64,000 bases of DNA from Achromobacter sp. Bel (GCF_012928505.1 NZ_JABBJN010000002.1:62001-126000); one strand, 5' to 3'; positions 23,925 through 33,582 are shown, counted from the first letter of the stretch. Numbers and translations are program-made. Notes: generated from the sequence alone by a model not told the origin.

Positions 23925-24908
23925 TTACTTCGCTTTCGCGACCGCCTGGTTCCACGCCGCGACGACCGATTCATACTCGGTGGCGGCGGCTTCCTGGCTG
24001 ACCGGAAAGATCTTGACCGTGGACAGGTCGGGCAGGGTGGTCAGGCTGGCCACCGCCACGTCGGTGCGGGTCGGGCGGCGGAAGTTCTTCACCAGTTGCG
24101 CTTCCTGCGACGCCTTGCTCAGCAGGCCGTCGTACAGCGCCTTTGCCGCATCCAGGTTCTTCGCGCCCTTGATGATGAACATGCCTTCAGGCGCCAGGTA
24201 GCTGCCTTCGCTGGGGTAGACGAGCTTGATCTCTTTCTGGCCGCCAGCCACGTATTCCTGCGCGGCGTACTCCAGCGTCATGCCCACGGCGTATTCGCCT
24301 GCTGCCACGCCCTTGTAGGTGGTGCCTGACGAGGCCGTCACGACCGCGTTGGCAGCGATCTTGTCCAGGCCGGCCTGGCCAAACTGCTTGTACAGGCCGT
24401 ACACCAGCATGTAGGCCGTGCCGCTCTTGGACGGGTCCGTAATGGCGAACTTGTTCTTCCATTGCGGCTGCATCAGGTCCGACCAGGTGGCCGGCGCCGG
24501 CAGGCCCTTCAACTGGCGCTCGTTGACCATCATCACCATGATATGCACGTTCGTGCCCACCCACAGGTCGTCCGGCCCGCGGAATTCGGCCGGGATCTTG
24601 TCCAGGTCGGCGGGGCGGTATGGCTGCAGGTGCTGGCGGTAGGCACCCAGGGTGCCGAAACCGCCGCTCCAGAACAAGTCGCCGCGCGGATTCTGCGACT
24701 CGGCCTCAATGCGCTTCATCATCGTGCCCGTGCCGCCGGTGACGGGCTGCACGTTCAGCTTGGGGCTGGTCTTCTTCACCGCTTCCAGCGCGGTCTCGAT
24801 GGTTTCCGTGTTGTTGGACGAATACAGCACGACGTTCTGGGCGTGCGCGGCGCCCGTCGCCAGGGCGGCGGTCAGGACACTGGTGAGTATCAGGTGCTTG
24901 CGTTGCAT
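23925..24908 (-). CDS. ABC importer substrate-binding protein, iron/phosphonate type (AfuA-like)
   Basis: A 327-residue periplasmic binding protein with a signal peptide (cleavage near AHA-QNVVL, residue 23). NVVLYSSNNTETIETALEAV and GDLFWSGGFGTLGAYR match the extracellular-solute-binding family that includes ferric-ion (FbpA/AfuA) and 2-aminoethylphosphonate binding proteins. The Tyr pair that binds iron in FbpA is not clearly identifiable by eye, so iron is only one possible substrate. It is the last gene of a three-gene operon with the permease and ATPase upstream. Confidence 0.85.
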   Translation of the reverse strand: MQRKHLILTSVLTAALATGAAHAQNVVLYSSNNTETIETALEAVKKTSPKLNVQPVTGGTGTMMKRIEAESQNPRGDLFWSGGFGTLGAYRQHLQPYRPADLDKIPAEFRGPDDLWVGTNVHIMVMMVNERQLKGLPAPATWSDLMQPQWKNKFAITDPSKSGTAYMLVYGLYKQFGQAGLDKIAANAVVTASSGTTYKGVAAGEYAVGMTLEYAAQEYVAGGQKEIKLVYPSEGSYLAPEGMFIIKGAKNLDAAKALYDGLLSKASQEAQLVKNFRRPTRTDVAVASLTTLPDLSTVKIFPVSQEAAATEYESVVAAWNQAVAKAK

Positions 24909-24931
24909 GGGGTGCCTTTGGATCGAGGGGG

Positions 24932-26578
24932 TTATTTGCCGGAGAACAGCTTGATGCGGAATGCTTTGACCGACACGATGATGGGCAGCACGATCACCGT
25001 GACCAGCGCGGCGCCGTAGGCGGACGCCATGCCCAGCCTGCCGCCGTCGACCTGGCGGAAGATGGCGATCGGCATGGTTTCCAGGCCACCGCTGTAGGCC
25101 ACGATGGAGGCCGACAGCTCGGAGATCGTTGTCAGCCACATCAGGATGGCCGCCGAGATGATCGACGCTTTCATGGCGGGCAGGATCACTTTGAAGAACG
25201 TCATCAGCGGGGACACGCCCAGGCTGATCGAGGCTTCTTCGATCGAGTCGGGGATGTTGAACAGCACCGACGAGGCGTTGCGCACGGCGAACGGCAGGCG
25301 GCGCACCGTGTAGCACAGCACCATGATGCCGGAGGTGCCCGCCAGCACCAGCCAGCCGGTATTGAAGGTCTGCACCAGCGCAATGCCCAGCACGGTTCCG
25401 GAAATCGTCAGCGGCAGCACCACAATGTAGTCCAGCACTTGCGTGAAGGCGCTGCGCTTTTTGATCGTCAGGTAGCTGACCAGCACGGCAAAGGCCACGC
25501 CCAGCACCGTCGCCAGCGAAGCGAATTTCAATGAATTCAGGATCGGTTCCGGCGCGCCGTGCACCGCGCGCTGCATGCTGGCCAGCGACCATTGGCCCCA
25601 CTGCATGACCGGCCCGCTGGTCTTGGTGAAGGCCGCCACGAACACGATGATGAGCGGCAGCATGGACAACAGGATCACAAAGCCGACGCCGCCGGTGTAT
25701 AGCGCAGCGGTCCAGGAGCGCACCCGTACGGCGGCCGGCGCGCGGCCCTGGGTCATGGTGTACACCTTGCGTTCGACCACGCGTTTCTGGAAGAACAGAA
25801 CAATCGCGACGATCGCGATCGACACCACCGACATCGCGCTTTGCAGCGTGGGGCTGCCGCCCATTTCGCTGACGAAGGTGTTGTACGTCATTACCGATAG
25901 CAACGGCACGCGGCTGCCCAGCAGCATCGCCAACGCGAAGTTGCCCACCACCAGCGTGAAGACCACCAGCGCGTTGACCAGCACCGCGGGCAGCAGCACG
26001 GGCACGAGCACTCGCAGCTTGGTCAGGAAAGGCGGGGTGCCCAGGCTCAGGCCGGCTTCCTCCAACTGCCCGTCGAAGCCGCGCAACGCGGCCAGCACGC
26101 CCAGATAGATGTATGTGTAATAGACCAGCGTCATGGAAAACACCATGCCCGTCCAGCCGTAGAAAGAGGGCAGCGAAATGCCCGCGTCGCCCAGCAGGTT
26201 CGTCAACAGGCCGTTGTTGCCCAGGATCAGCAGCCAGGACTGGCCCACGATGATCTCGGGGATCACGATGGTCAGCACGGGCAGGATCGCCACCAGGTTC
26301 TTCAGCGGGAAGTCGTAGCGCGCCACCATGTAGGCAAACGGCACGCCCACCAGCACTGTGCAGGTCGTGACCGCCAGGCCCAGGATCAGCGTGTTGCCGA
26401 AGGCCTCCAGGTATTGCGAATCCGCCAGCAGGGCCTTGAAGCCCTCAAGCGAAAAGCCGCCGTCCTGCCCGGTGACGCTGTTGCCGAACAGCACGCCCAG
26501 CGGGTACAGCACGAAGAACAGCAGCAAGACCAGGCTGATCGCGGTCAGGATGCCCCAGGGCCACCATTTGATTTTCAT
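24932..26578 (-). CDS. ABC importer permease, two fused domains (FbpB/ThiP-like)
   Basis: A 548-residue inner-membrane protein with about 12 transmembrane helices in two homologous halves. Each half has the EAA-loop pattern of importers (LEEAGLSLGTPP around residue 192 and IEEASISLGVSP around 450). Such fused permeases belong to ferric-iron, thiamine and phosphonate importers. It lies 13 bp after the ATPase gene and 23 bp before the binding-protein gene, in one operon. Confidence 0.9.
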   Translation of the reverse strand: MKIKWWPWGILTAISLVLLLFFVLYPLGVLFGNSVTGQDGGFSLEGFKALLADSQYLEAFGNTLILGLAVTTCTVLVGVPFAYMVARYDFPLKNLVAILPVLTIVIPEIIVGQSWLLILGNNGLLTNLLGDAGISLPSFYGWTGMVFSMTLVYYTYIYLGVLAALRGFDGQLEEAGLSLGTPPFLTKLRVLVPVLLPAVLVNALVVFTLVVGNFALAMLLGSRVPLLSVMTYNTFVSEMGGSPTLQSAMSVVSIAIVAIVLFFQKRVVERKVYTMTQGRAPAAVRVRSWTAALYTGGVGFVILLSMLPLIIVFVAAFTKTSGPVMQWGQWSLASMQRAVHGAPEPILNSLKFASLATVLGVAFAVLVSYLTIKKRSAFTQVLDYIVVLPLTISGTVLGIALVQTFNTGWLVLAGTSGIMVLCYTVRRLPFAVRNASSVLFNIPDSIEEASISLGVSPLMTFFKVILPAMKASIISAAILMWLTTISELSASIVAYSGGLETMPIAIFRQVDGGRLGMASAYGAALVTVIVLPIIVSVKAFRIKLFSGK

Positions 26579-26591
26579 GGCGTGCGCGTCC

Positions 26592-27668
26592 TCAGGCGTT
26601 GACGACGCGGCTGTCGGCGGGGATCAGCACCTGCACGGCTTCGCCGGGCTGGAACTGCGCGACCATGTTGCCCGCGTGCAATTCGACCCGAATCTCGGAC
26701 CCGTTGTCCAAGGCGATGCGATAGGCGGTCTTGAAGCCCAGGTACTGGCGACGCAGCACCTTGCCAGGCAGCGTGTTCGGCACGTAGGGGGCGGGGGCCA
26801 TCAGCGCCAGTTCCTCTGGCCGCGCGATCAGCACGCCGCTGGCGTCCAGCCGGGCGCTGCCGCGCACGCCATCGAATCCCAAGCCGCAGAGCTCGTAGCG
26901 GACATGGCCGTCGGGCGCGCCGGCAAGGCCCGTTTGTGCGGGGACGGGGATCACGTTGGCTGATCCGATGAAATCCGCCACATAGGCGTTGACCGGCGTG
27001 CCGTAGAGTTCTTCAGGCGTGCCCAGCTGTGCGATGTTGCCGTGGTCCATGATGGCGATGCGGTCGGACATGGCCAGCGCTTCTTCCTGGTCGTGCGTGA
27101 CGAAGACGGTGGTGATGCCCGCTTCGCGCACCAGGTCCAGGATGACGTCGCGCATTTGCAGCCGCATCTTGGCATCCAGGTTGGACAGCGGCTCGTCCAT
27201 CAACAGCACGCGCGGCCGGATCACCAGCGCGCGCGCCAGGGCCACGCGCTGGCGTTGCCCGCCGCTCATCTGGGCGGGGTAGCGGTCGGCCAAGGCCAGC
27301 AATCCCACTTTATCCAGCGCTTCATTGGCGCGCCGAGTGGTTTCGGCGCGTGCCACGCCGCGGGCGCGCAGGCCATAGGCCACATTGTCGAACGCCGTCT
27401 TGTCGGGGAACAGGGCATAGTCCTGGAACACCATGCCGATGTCGCGGCGGTGCGCGGAGACGTGGGTCACGTCGTCCTGGTCGAACAACAAACGTCCGCC
27501 GTCGGGCGCGTAAAAGCCCGCAATGCAGCGCAGCAAAGTGGTCTTGCCGCAGCCGCTGGGCCCCAGCAGCGTGTAGAACGCGCCGTCGGGAATGTGCAGC
27601 GACAGATTGCGCAGCACTTGCTGCCCGCCGAAAGTCTTGACGATGCCGTCTACCGTGATCGATGCCAT
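26592..27668 (-). CDS. ABC importer ATP-binding protein (FbpC/PotA-like)
   Basis: A 358-residue ATPase. Walker A GPSGCGKTT, Q-loop, signature MSGGQRQRVALARAL, Walker B VLLMDEPLSNLD and H-loop VTHDQEEA are all intact. A C-terminal TOBE-type domain (about residues 280-350) follows, as in CUT-type and iron importers. It is the first gene of the operon and faces a GcvA-like LysR gene across 243 bp. A T-N11-A palindrome at 27747-27759 in that gap may be the operator. Confidence 0.93.
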   Translation of the reverse strand: MASITVDGIVKTFGGQQVLRNLSLHIPDGAFYTLLGPSGCGKTTLLRCIAGFYAPDGGRLLFDQDDVTHVSAHRRDIGMVFQDYALFPDKTAFDNVAYGLRARGVARAETTRRANEALDKVGLLALADRYPAQMSGGQRQRVALARALVIRPRVLLMDEPLSNLDAKMRLQMRDVILDLVREAGITTVFVTHDQEEALAMSDRIAIMDHGNIAQLGTPEELYGTPVNAYVADFIGSANVIPVPAQTGLAGAPDGHVRYELCGLGFDGVRGSARLDASGVLIARPEELALMAPAPYVPNTLPGKVLRRQYLGFKTAYRIALDNGSEIRVELHAGNMVAQFQPGEAVQVLIPADSRVVNA

Positions 27669-27746
27669 GTTTGGTTCCTGCTTGGGTTCCCGGCATCATA
27701 GGAATGCGTCCCCGTGGCGACCAGCAGTGTTTTTTAAGGCATGGCG

Positions 27747-27759
27747 TTAGATTTTCTAA
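27747..27759. promoter_or_regulatory. LysR-type palindrome (T-N11-A)
   Basis: TTAGA-TTT-TCTAA, a perfect 5-bp inverted repeat in the gap between the ABC operon and the divergent LysR gene. It is 79 bp from the ATPase start. Confidence 0.45.
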
Positions 27760-27911
27760 GAGGTCGGCGCCGCCGCTATCCCCTAGAATGCCGCTGAACA
27801 GGGCGGGCGCCGGCGAAAGCCGCGCCGCCGATAAATAAACAACAAGGGTAAACGTGGGAAAGAGCAGCACAGTCTTGCGCCTGGCCGGCGGCCGGGCGGG
27901 CGTCCGCTGAC

Positions 27912-28820
27912 ATGGCGGGGCAGAGCCTGCCGCCGTTGAAGGCCTTGCGCGTGTTCGAAGCCGCGGCGCGGCTGCGCAGTTTCACCGCCGCCGCCGACGA
28001 ACTCAGCATCACGCACAGCGCGGTCAGCCAGCAGATCCGCATTCTTGAAGAGTATGTGGGCCAGCCGCTGTTTGCCCGCGAAGCGCGCGGCGTCGCGCTG
28101 TTGCCGTGCGCCCAGGCTTATTTTCCCGAAGTGCAGGCCAGCCTGGAACGCATTGCCGCGGCGACCGCCAAATTGAAATCGCCCGCCCATGGCGGCGTGC
28201 TGCGCGTCTGCGCAACCCCGTCGCTGACGATGAAATGGCTGATCCCGCGCCTGTCGACGTTTCAGGTGCAGCATCCGGGAATCGACGTGCAGCTCAGCAC
28301 GCAGGCCCGCCCGTTCCTGGACCGCGGCGGCGATCCCGGCGCCGACGTGCTGATCCGGCACGGTTTCATGGCGCAGTCGGACCTGGCCTGCGTGCACTGC
28401 CTGGATGACTTCCACCTGCCGGTGGCGTCGCCGCGCTTCATCGAGCGCAACCGGCTGGCCGCGCCGGCGGACTGCCTGGGCCATCCGCTCTTGAAGATAT
28501 CGGGCGGCATGGACCACTGGCCGCGCTGGTTCGCGTTGGCCAAAGTGGACGTGCCCGCGCAATTGCCCGGCCCCGTATTCGATCACCAGTTCCTGTGCAT
28601 GCAGGCCGCCATGAACGACCTGGGCATCGCCCTGGCGCCGTGGAGCCTGCTGGAAGACGACATCCGCGCCGACCGTTTGCGGCCCTTGTTCGCACAACCC
28701 CATCTGCCCAATGCCGGGATCCATGCGCTGTACCGGCAGGACGGTCCCGCAGCGGTGCCGGCGCAACTGTTCATTGCCTGGCTGTGCGCGCAACCGCCCG
28801 GCTTGCCCCATCTTGGATAA
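27912..28820 (+). CDS. LysR family regulator, GcvA-like
   Basis: 302 residues. LPPLKALRVFEAAARLRSF and ELSITHSAVSQQIRILEE (helix-turn-helix) are typical of the GcvA subfamily, as are HPGIDVQLSTQ and GIALAPWSLLEDD in the effector domain. It is divergent from the ABC importer operon and is its likely regulator. It ends 12 bp before serB on the same strand, so serB may be read partly from its promoter. No glycine cleavage genes are present. Confidence 0.9.
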   Translation: MAGQSLPPLKALRVFEAAARLRSFTAAADELSITHSAVSQQIRILEEYVGQPLFAREARGVALLPCAQAYFPEVQASLERIAAATAKLKSPAHGGVLRVCATPSLTMKWLIPRLSTFQVQHPGIDVQLSTQARPFLDRGGDPGADVLIRHGFMAQSDLACVHCLDDFHLPVASPRFIERNRLAAPADCLGHPLLKISGGMDHWPRWFALAKVDVPAQLPGPVFDHQFLCMQAAMNDLGIALAPWSLLEDDIRADRLRPLFAQPHLPNAGIHALYRQDGPAAVPAQLFIAWLCAQPPGLPHLG

Positions 28821-28832
28821 CCAAGGACTCCA

Positions 28833-29546
28833 ATGCTCCCTTTCTCGACGGCCGCCGGCCTGCAATGGCGCGGCATCGCGCCTCCGCTGACGCTTTCCGA
28901 CTATCGCGTCATCGCGTTCGATATGGATTCCACACTTATCTCGATTGAGACGCTGGATGAAATGGCCGATCTGATGGGTAAGAAAGCCGAAGTCGCGGCG
29001 CTGACCGAGGCCGCGATGCGCGGCGACATCGTTGACTATAAGCAAAGCCTGCGCGATCGCGTGGCCCTGCTGGCCGGCATGCCCGAATCCATGCTGGACA
29101 CGGTTTACGACCAACGCGTGAAGATCAACCCTGGCGCCGAAACGCTGATCGCGGCATGCAAGGCCGCCGGCCTGACGTGTTTGCTGGTGACCGGCGGATT
29201 CACGTGCTTTACGGATCGCCTGCGCGTGCGTCTGGGGTTGGACGATGTGCGCGCCAATGTGCTGGAAGTGATCGACGGCCGTTTGACGGGGCGCTTGCTC
29301 CCGCAGGCCTGGGGCGATATCTGCGACGGCGAGGAAAAGCGCCGGAAGCTGGTGGAAGTATGCGCGTCATCAGGCGTCGGGCCGGAGCGCGCGATAGCGG
29401 TGGGCGATGGCGCGAATGATCTGCCGATGATGCGCGCGGCGGGCTTGTCGGTGGGCTACCACGCCAAGCCGGCAGTGCGGCGCGAAGTGAACGTGGCGAT
29501 CGACGACGGTGGGCTGGACAGGTTGCTGGAACTGTTCACGGGATGA
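28833..29546 (+). CDS. serB: Phosphoserine phosphatase SerB
   Basis: It removes phosphate from L-phosphoserine, the last step of serine synthesis. The 237-residue HAD-family protein has the nucleophile motif DMDST (Asp30, acid/base Asp32), LVTGGFTCF (motif II) and GDGANDLPMM (motif IV). It lacks the long N-terminal ACT-like region found in some SerB proteins. AAGGA precedes ATG 28833. Its position 12 bp behind a LysR gene suggests joint transcription. Confidence 0.95.
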   Translation: MLPFSTAAGLQWRGIAPPLTLSDYRVIAFDMDSTLISIETLDEMADLMGKKAEVAALTEAAMRGDIVDYKQSLRDRVALLAGMPESMLDTVYDQRVKINPGAETLIAACKAAGLTCLLVTGGFTCFTDRLRVRLGLDDVRANVLEVIDGRLTGRLLPQAWGDICDGEEKRRKLVEVCASSGVGPERAIAVGDGANDLPMMRAAGLSVGYHAKPAVRREVNVAIDDGGLDRLLELFTG

Positions 29547-29760
29547 AGACCCGATCCCCTGCGCCGGCTCACGCGCAGACAGGATTGATTCCGTAAAAAA
29601 ATGCGAGTAGTCTCATTGACAACCGCGACAAAGAAGTAGTCGGCGTTGTATCAATGGCACCGTGCCGCCAATCGCTTTGGCGATAAGCGGGTGGATTTAA
29701 GGTTCTGCAAGACGACGCCGTTATGAGATCGGAGGGCAAGCTCGCCTTCTGGATCTGCCA

Positions 29761-29776
29761 ACGCCTTGGGAGGCGT
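29761..29776 (+). promoter_or_regulatory. Hairpin masking the ribosome-binding site
   Basis: ACGCCT (29761-29766) pairs with AGGCGT (29771-29776) around loop TGGG. The GGGAGG ribosome site (29768-29773) lies in the loop and descending arm, just before ATG 29778. It could limit translation. Confidence 0.5.
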
Positions 29777-29777
29777 C

Positions 29778-30086
29778 ATGACCGTTCGCAATTCACTGCT
29801 TGCGTTGTCTTTTGTCTCGTTGCTGGCTCCTGCGGTGGCCAGCGCCTATGATGGCGCGATTCGATTTTCCGGCGCTATCGTGGAGTCGGCAGGGTGCCGG
29901 GTCCAGATGGAAGGGCGTTCCGCTGGGGCGCTTGCGCCGCGGGTCAGCTGCGAGGGATCGATGGGCCGTAAGCCCATCCCCGCGGCCAACATTGTCAGGG
30001 TCAGCGTGAAGGCGTTGCCGCCGGTGGCGGACCGCAAGGGCGGTCCGGACCGGCAATACCGCATCGTGACGCTCGAATACCTCTAG
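29778..30086 (+). CDS. Small secreted protein with fimbrin-like N-terminus
   Basis: 102 residues with a signal peptide (cleavage near ASA-YDGAI, about residue 24). YDGAIRFSGAIVESAGCRVQ resembles the start of mature type 1 fimbrial subunits, which begin with a G-x-I-x-F-x-G-x-I-V-x-x-x-C pattern. It is too short for a full subunit (about 150-180 residues), has two Cys, and no chaperone or usher genes lie nearby. The function is unknown; it may be a reduced fimbrin-like fold. It lies head to tail against fabV with a 5-bp gap and no terminator. Confidence 0.6.
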   Translation: MTVRNSLLALSFVSLLAPAVASAYDGAIRFSGAIVESAGCRVQMEGRSAGALAPRVSCEGSMGRKPIPAANIVRVSVKALPPVADRKGGPDRQYRIVTLEYL

Positions 30087-30091
30087 GCCGA

Positions 30092-31282
30092 TCAGATCAG
30101 GCCGCGGATTTCCACGGCCGGATCCACATCCGCTTCGTAGTCCACGCCGTCGATTTCGAAACCGAACAGGCGCAGGAAGTCTTGCTTGTAGCCGGCGAAA
30201 TCGGTCAAGGCGTAGATGTTGTCGCTGGTGACCTGGCTCCACAGGGCCTGCACCTGCGCCTGCACATGCGGGTCCAGTTCCTTGTAGTCGGTGCGCAAGC
30301 GGCCGTCGGCGTCAAGGATCGGCGTGGTGCTGCACAGGCTGTCTTTGTACAGGCCGTAGACCTGTTCGATGCAGCCTTCGTGCGTGCCGGCTTCCTTCAT
30401 GATCTTGAACAGCAGCGACAGGTACAGCGGCATCATCGGAATCGCCGAGCTGGCCTGCGTGACCACGGCCTTCAGTACCGATACTCGCGCATCGCCGCCC
30501 CGCGCGGCCAACTTGGCGCGGATGTCCAGCACCTTCTGGTCCAGGTCCTTTTTGGCGGCGCCGATCGAGCCGTTCCAATAAATGTCGTGCGTGATCTTTT
30601 CGCCCAGATACGTGAAGGCAGTCGTGGTAGCGCCTTCCGCCAGCACGCCGGCTTCCAGCAGCGCGTCTATCCACATCTGCCAGTCTTCACCGCCCATCAC
30701 GGCGATCGTGGCGTCGATCTCGGCCTGCGTGGCCGGTTCAAGCACCGATTCCTTGACGATCTCGCGGTCGGTATCCAGGCCGCGCAGGTTCACGGCCTGG
30801 CCGATCGGCTTGAGTGTCGAATTGAACACCTGGCCGGTCCTGGGGTGCGTGCGGCGCGGCGCGGCCAAGCTATAGATCACCTGATCGACCTGGCCCAGGT
30901 CTGCCTTGATGGCGGCGATGGTCTTTTGCTTGATCTCGTCCGAGAACGCGTCACCGTTGATGCTCTTGGCGTAGAGGCCTTCGGCTTCTGCGGCCTTGTG
31001 GAACGCCGCCGAGTTGTACCAGCCGGGCGTGCCCGCCTTGGCGGCGTCGGCAGGGCGTTCGAAGAACACGCCCAGCGTTTGCGCGCCACAGCCGAACGCC
31101 GCGCTGATGCGGGCAGCCAGGCCATAGCCGGTCGAGGCGCCCAGCACCAGCACGCGTTTCGGGCCGCCGGCGATGGGGCCTTGGGCCTTGACGTAGTCGA
31201 TCTGGTTCTTCACGTTGGCCTCGCAGCCGACGGGGTGGGTGGTGACGCAGATGAAACCGCGCACGCGGGGCTTGATGATCAT
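30092..31282 (-). CDS. fabV: Trans-2-enoyl-ACP/CoA reductase FabV
   Basis: FabV reduces trans-2-enoyl-ACP or -CoA with NADH in the last step of the fatty-acid elongation cycle and is naturally insensitive to triclosan. The 396-residue protein begins [17 protein letters not shown]. It has the NAD site [26 protein letters not shown] and the Tyr-x8-Lys catalytic pair in [10 protein letters not shown]. The ATG at 31282 gives the family start; the open frame upstream is not real. Whether another enoyl reductase exists in this genome cannot be seen here. Confidence 0.96.
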   Translation of the reverse strand: MIIKPRVRGFICVTTHPVGCEANVKNQIDYVKAQGPIAGGPKRVLVLGASTGYGLAARISAAFGCGAQTLGVFFERPADAAKAGTPGWYNSAAFHKAAEAEGLYAKSINGDAFSDEIKQKTIAAIKADLGQVDQVIYSLAAPRRTHPRTGQVFNSTLKPIGQAVNLRGLDTDREIVKESVLEPATQAEIDATIAVMGGEDWQMWIDALLEAGVLAEGATTTAFTYLGEKITHDIYWNGSIGAAKKDLDQKVLDIRAKLAARGGDARVSVLKAVVTQASSAIPMMPLYLSLLFKIMKEAGTHEGCIEQVYGLYKDSLCSTTPILDADGRLRTDYKELDPHVQAQVQALWSQVTSDNIYALTDFAGYKQDFLRLFGFEIDGVDYEADVDPAVEIRGLI

Positions 31283-31428
31283 GAAGACCTCGTTCGGGGA
31301 AGTGCGAAATGCGGGGGGAATGCCGGATGCCGGCGCGACCGGTGCGCGAAAGCGCAAAAAGCGACCAGCATTGTACGGGACCGCGCCCCGGCGCGCTGGC
31401 GGGCAGGCGTAGGCCGCGTCGTCGCCGG

Positions 31429-32406
31429 TCAGCGTGCGCCGGTTTTGGCGGAGGCGGCCCCTGCCGGGGCGCCGCCGCGGGCGGGGCCCCGGCGCCATTC
31501 GACCAGGCCGATGCCGATGCCACTGGCGCAGATGATCGCGATGCCCAACCAGGTCAGGGGATCTGGGAAATGGCCCCAGACCAGCCAGCCTACGGACGTG
31601 GCGCTGATGATCTGCAGATAGATGAACGGGGCCAGCGTTGAAGCCGGCGCGCGCCGGTAGGCGGCAATCTGGAACAGGTGGCCCACGCCGCCGGTGACGC
31701 CGGTCGAGATCAGCAGGAACCAGTCGAAGGCCGACAGCGATTGCAGCACGGGCAGGGCGGCCGGCAGCACGAAGGGCAGGGACAGTGTCAGGCAGGCCGT
31801 GCCCACCGCGCCGCTCCAGATCAAGGACGTGAACGGATCGTCGCCCGCGACCCGCCGCGTGGCGATGAACTGGGCCGCGAAGCAACAGGCCGTCAGCAGG
31901 CCGAAGACAGTGCCTATCGGGTGTAGCCCGCCGCCCGGACGGATGACGATGATCACGCCAATGAAGGCGATGCCCGCCGCGACGAAACGCGACAGGCGGG
32001 CGGGTTCTTTCAGGATCCAGGGCGCCAACGACAGCACCAGCAAGGGCGCCAGGAAGTTGATGGCCGTGGCCTCGGCCTGGGGAATGTAGCTGAGCGTCGT
32101 GAAGAACATCAGCGTGGCCAGGAACATCGAACCGCCGCGGATCAGCTGTTCACGCGGGCGCTTGCTGCGCAGCACGCCCACGCCGCGGGTGGGCAAAACC
32201 AGGGCAAGCACCAGCACCAGGTGGACGACATACCGGAACCAGGACAGCACCAGCAGCGGCACGCCCGCGTTCATGACCCATTTGCCGCTTGCATCCAGAC
32301 AGGACAGCGTCCACATCGATAGCACCAGTAACAGGATCCCGACGAGCGGGCCGCGGGAGGCGGGCGCGGCGGCTTGTTGCGGGCGACCGGGATCGGCCGG
32401 GGACAT
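31429..32406 (-). CDS. EamA/DMT family transporter
   Basis: A 325-residue inner-membrane protein with about 10 hydrophobic helices in two EamA repeats. It belongs to the drug/metabolite exporter superfamily (RhaT/RarD-like). AGGAG precedes ATG 32406, giving [11 protein letters not shown] as the start. It is divergent from a LysR gene 67 bp away, so that regulator may also control it. The substrate is unknown; amino acids or related metabolites are common for the family. Confidence 0.85.
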   Translation of the reverse strand: MSPADPGRPQQAAAPASRGPLVGILLLVLSMWTLSCLDASGKWVMNAGVPLLVLSWFRYVVHLVLVLALVLPTRGVGVLRSKRPREQLIRGGSMFLATLMFFTTLSYIPQAEATAINFLAPLLVLSLAPWILKEPARLSRFVAAGIAFIGVIIVIRPGGGLHPIGTVFGLLTACCFAAQFIATRRVAGDDPFTSLIWSGAVGTACLTLSLPFVLPAALPVLQSLSAFDWFLLISTGVTGGVGHLFQIAAYRRAPASTLAPFIYLQIISATSVGWLVWGHFPDPLTWLGIAIICASGIGIGLVEWRRGPARGGAPAGAASAKTGAR

Positions 32407-32473
32407 GGACAGGCTCCTAGTGGGGGAACGGGCGGCTGCCATGATACGCTCATCGCGCCGGGGGAAAAGGCCA

Positions 32474-33379
32474 ATGATAGAACTACGCAACGTCGAAACT
32501 TTTTTTTGGGTCGCCACGCTGGGCAGCTTTCGCGCCGCGTCGGAAAAACTCAACACCACGCAGCCTGCGGTGTCGCAGCGCATTGCCTCGCTTGAGGCCG
32601 ATCTGGGTGTGCGGCTCTTCGAGCGCGACGCGCGCGGCGTCAAGCTCACCGCCAAGGGCCATGAACTGCTCTCGCATGCCGAGCGCATGCTGCAGGTGCG
32701 GCGCGACATGTTCGAAGCCGCACGTGAACAGAACGTCATGACCGGCACGGTGCGTATCGGCGTGGCCGAGACCATCGTGCAGACCTGGCTGCCCACGTTG
32801 ATAGAACTGATCCACACGACGTATCCGGCGCTGGTGCTGGAGATTGAAGTGGACACCACCCACGTGCTGCGCTCGCACCTGATGTCGCGCCAGATCGACC
32901 TGGCCTTCCTGATGGGGCCGGTGCTGGAGGCCCGGGTGGAGAATCTGCCGCTGTGCACGTATCCCTTGGCCTGGGTGGCCAGCCCCACGCTGGATCTGGG
33001 GCCCGAGCCGCTGACCTTGGAGCGCATCGGCAAGCTGCCCATCATCACCTACCCGTCCAACAGCGCGCCGTACCGCTTCGTGCGGGACATGCTGACGCGC
33101 GCAGGCGTGTCGGCTCCCCGCATGTATGGCAGCGCGTCGATGTCGATGGTGGTGCGCATGACGCAGGATGCCATCGGCACCAGCGTGATCGCGCCGGTGT
33201 TCCTGGGCAAGGAGCTCGCGCGCGGCGAATTGCGCATCCTGCGCGTCGAGGCCGACCCGCTGCCGGAACTGAGCTTCACGGCCAGCTGGGTGCAGGGGCC
33301 CGACAGCCATGCCGTCAGGGTGATTGCGCAGATGGCGCAAAAGGTCGCGGCGCAGGCCGGAAACGGAATTCCGGCCTAG
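32474..33379 (+). CDS. LysR family regulator, paralog A
   Basis: 301 residues from ATG 32474, preceded by AAAGG; the long frame upstream runs antisense to the EamA gene. The N-terminus MIELRNVETFFWVATLG starts the helix-turn-helix. Over the first 79 residues it matches the second LysR (39078) at 66 positions, so they are recent paralogs with similar recognition helices. The gene is followed by a promoter with a LysR-type dyad at 33539 in front of the TRAP operon, its probable target. The ligand is unknown. Confidence 0.92.
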   Translation: MIELRNVETFFWVATLGSFRAASEKLNTTQPAVSQRIASLEADLGVRLFERDARGVKLTAKGHELLSHAERMLQVRRDMFEAAREQNVMTGTVRIGVAETIVQTWLPTLIELIHTTYPALVLEIEVDTTHVLRSHLMSRQIDLAFLMGPVLEARVENLPLCTYPLAWVASPTLDLGPEPLTLERIGKLPIITYPSNSAPYRFVRDMLTRAGVSAPRMYGSASMSMVVRMTQDAIGTSVIAPVFLGKELARGELRILRVEADPLPELSFTASWVQGPDSHAVRVIAQMAQKVAAQAGNGIPA

Positions 33380-33395
33380 GTGTTTTCCCCCAGAG

Positions 33396-33425
33396 ACCCC
33401 TGGGCGGCGTGTCGCCGGCAGGGGT
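33396..33425 (+). terminator. Hairpin after LysR paralog A
   Basis: ACCCCTG (33396-33402) pairs with CAGGGGT (33419-33425), with an inner GGCG/CGCC stem; no T run. It lies in the 361-bp gene-free gap 33380-33740, which otherwise holds the TRAP promoter. Confidence 0.5.
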
Positions 33426-33538
33426 GGTCCCGGTAGCATCCGATCCGCGCCATCGCCCCCAAAGCCGCGCCAGGCCGTCATCCGCGAGAATCCCGCGCAC
33501 GCAGCGCGGCGAGACCCAAGAAATATTTATACCCCCAC

Positions 33539-33582
33539 ATCGCAACATACGATTGGACGCTTGCCGGCCCGGACGATGCAAT
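33539..33582 (+). promoter_or_regulatory. LysR-type operator and promoter of TRAP operon 1
   Basis: ATCG-N7-CGAT dyad (33539-33553, a T-N11-A site) overlaps by one base a -35 TTGGAC (33553-33558). An 18-bp spacer and -10 TGCAAT (33577-33582) follow. The same layout is found at 40012-40055. The transcript would have a 5' leader of about 150 nt before dctP. Confidence 0.65.

Noticed and set aside
23925-24908. Firm assignment of the ABC importer to iron
   Set aside because: The iron-binding Tyr pair of FbpA cannot be identified by eye, so iron, phosphonate and related substrates remain open.
32099-32473. N-terminal extension of LysR paralog A
   Set aside because: It runs antisense to the EamA transporter; the helix-turn-helix start and AAAGG support ATG 32474.
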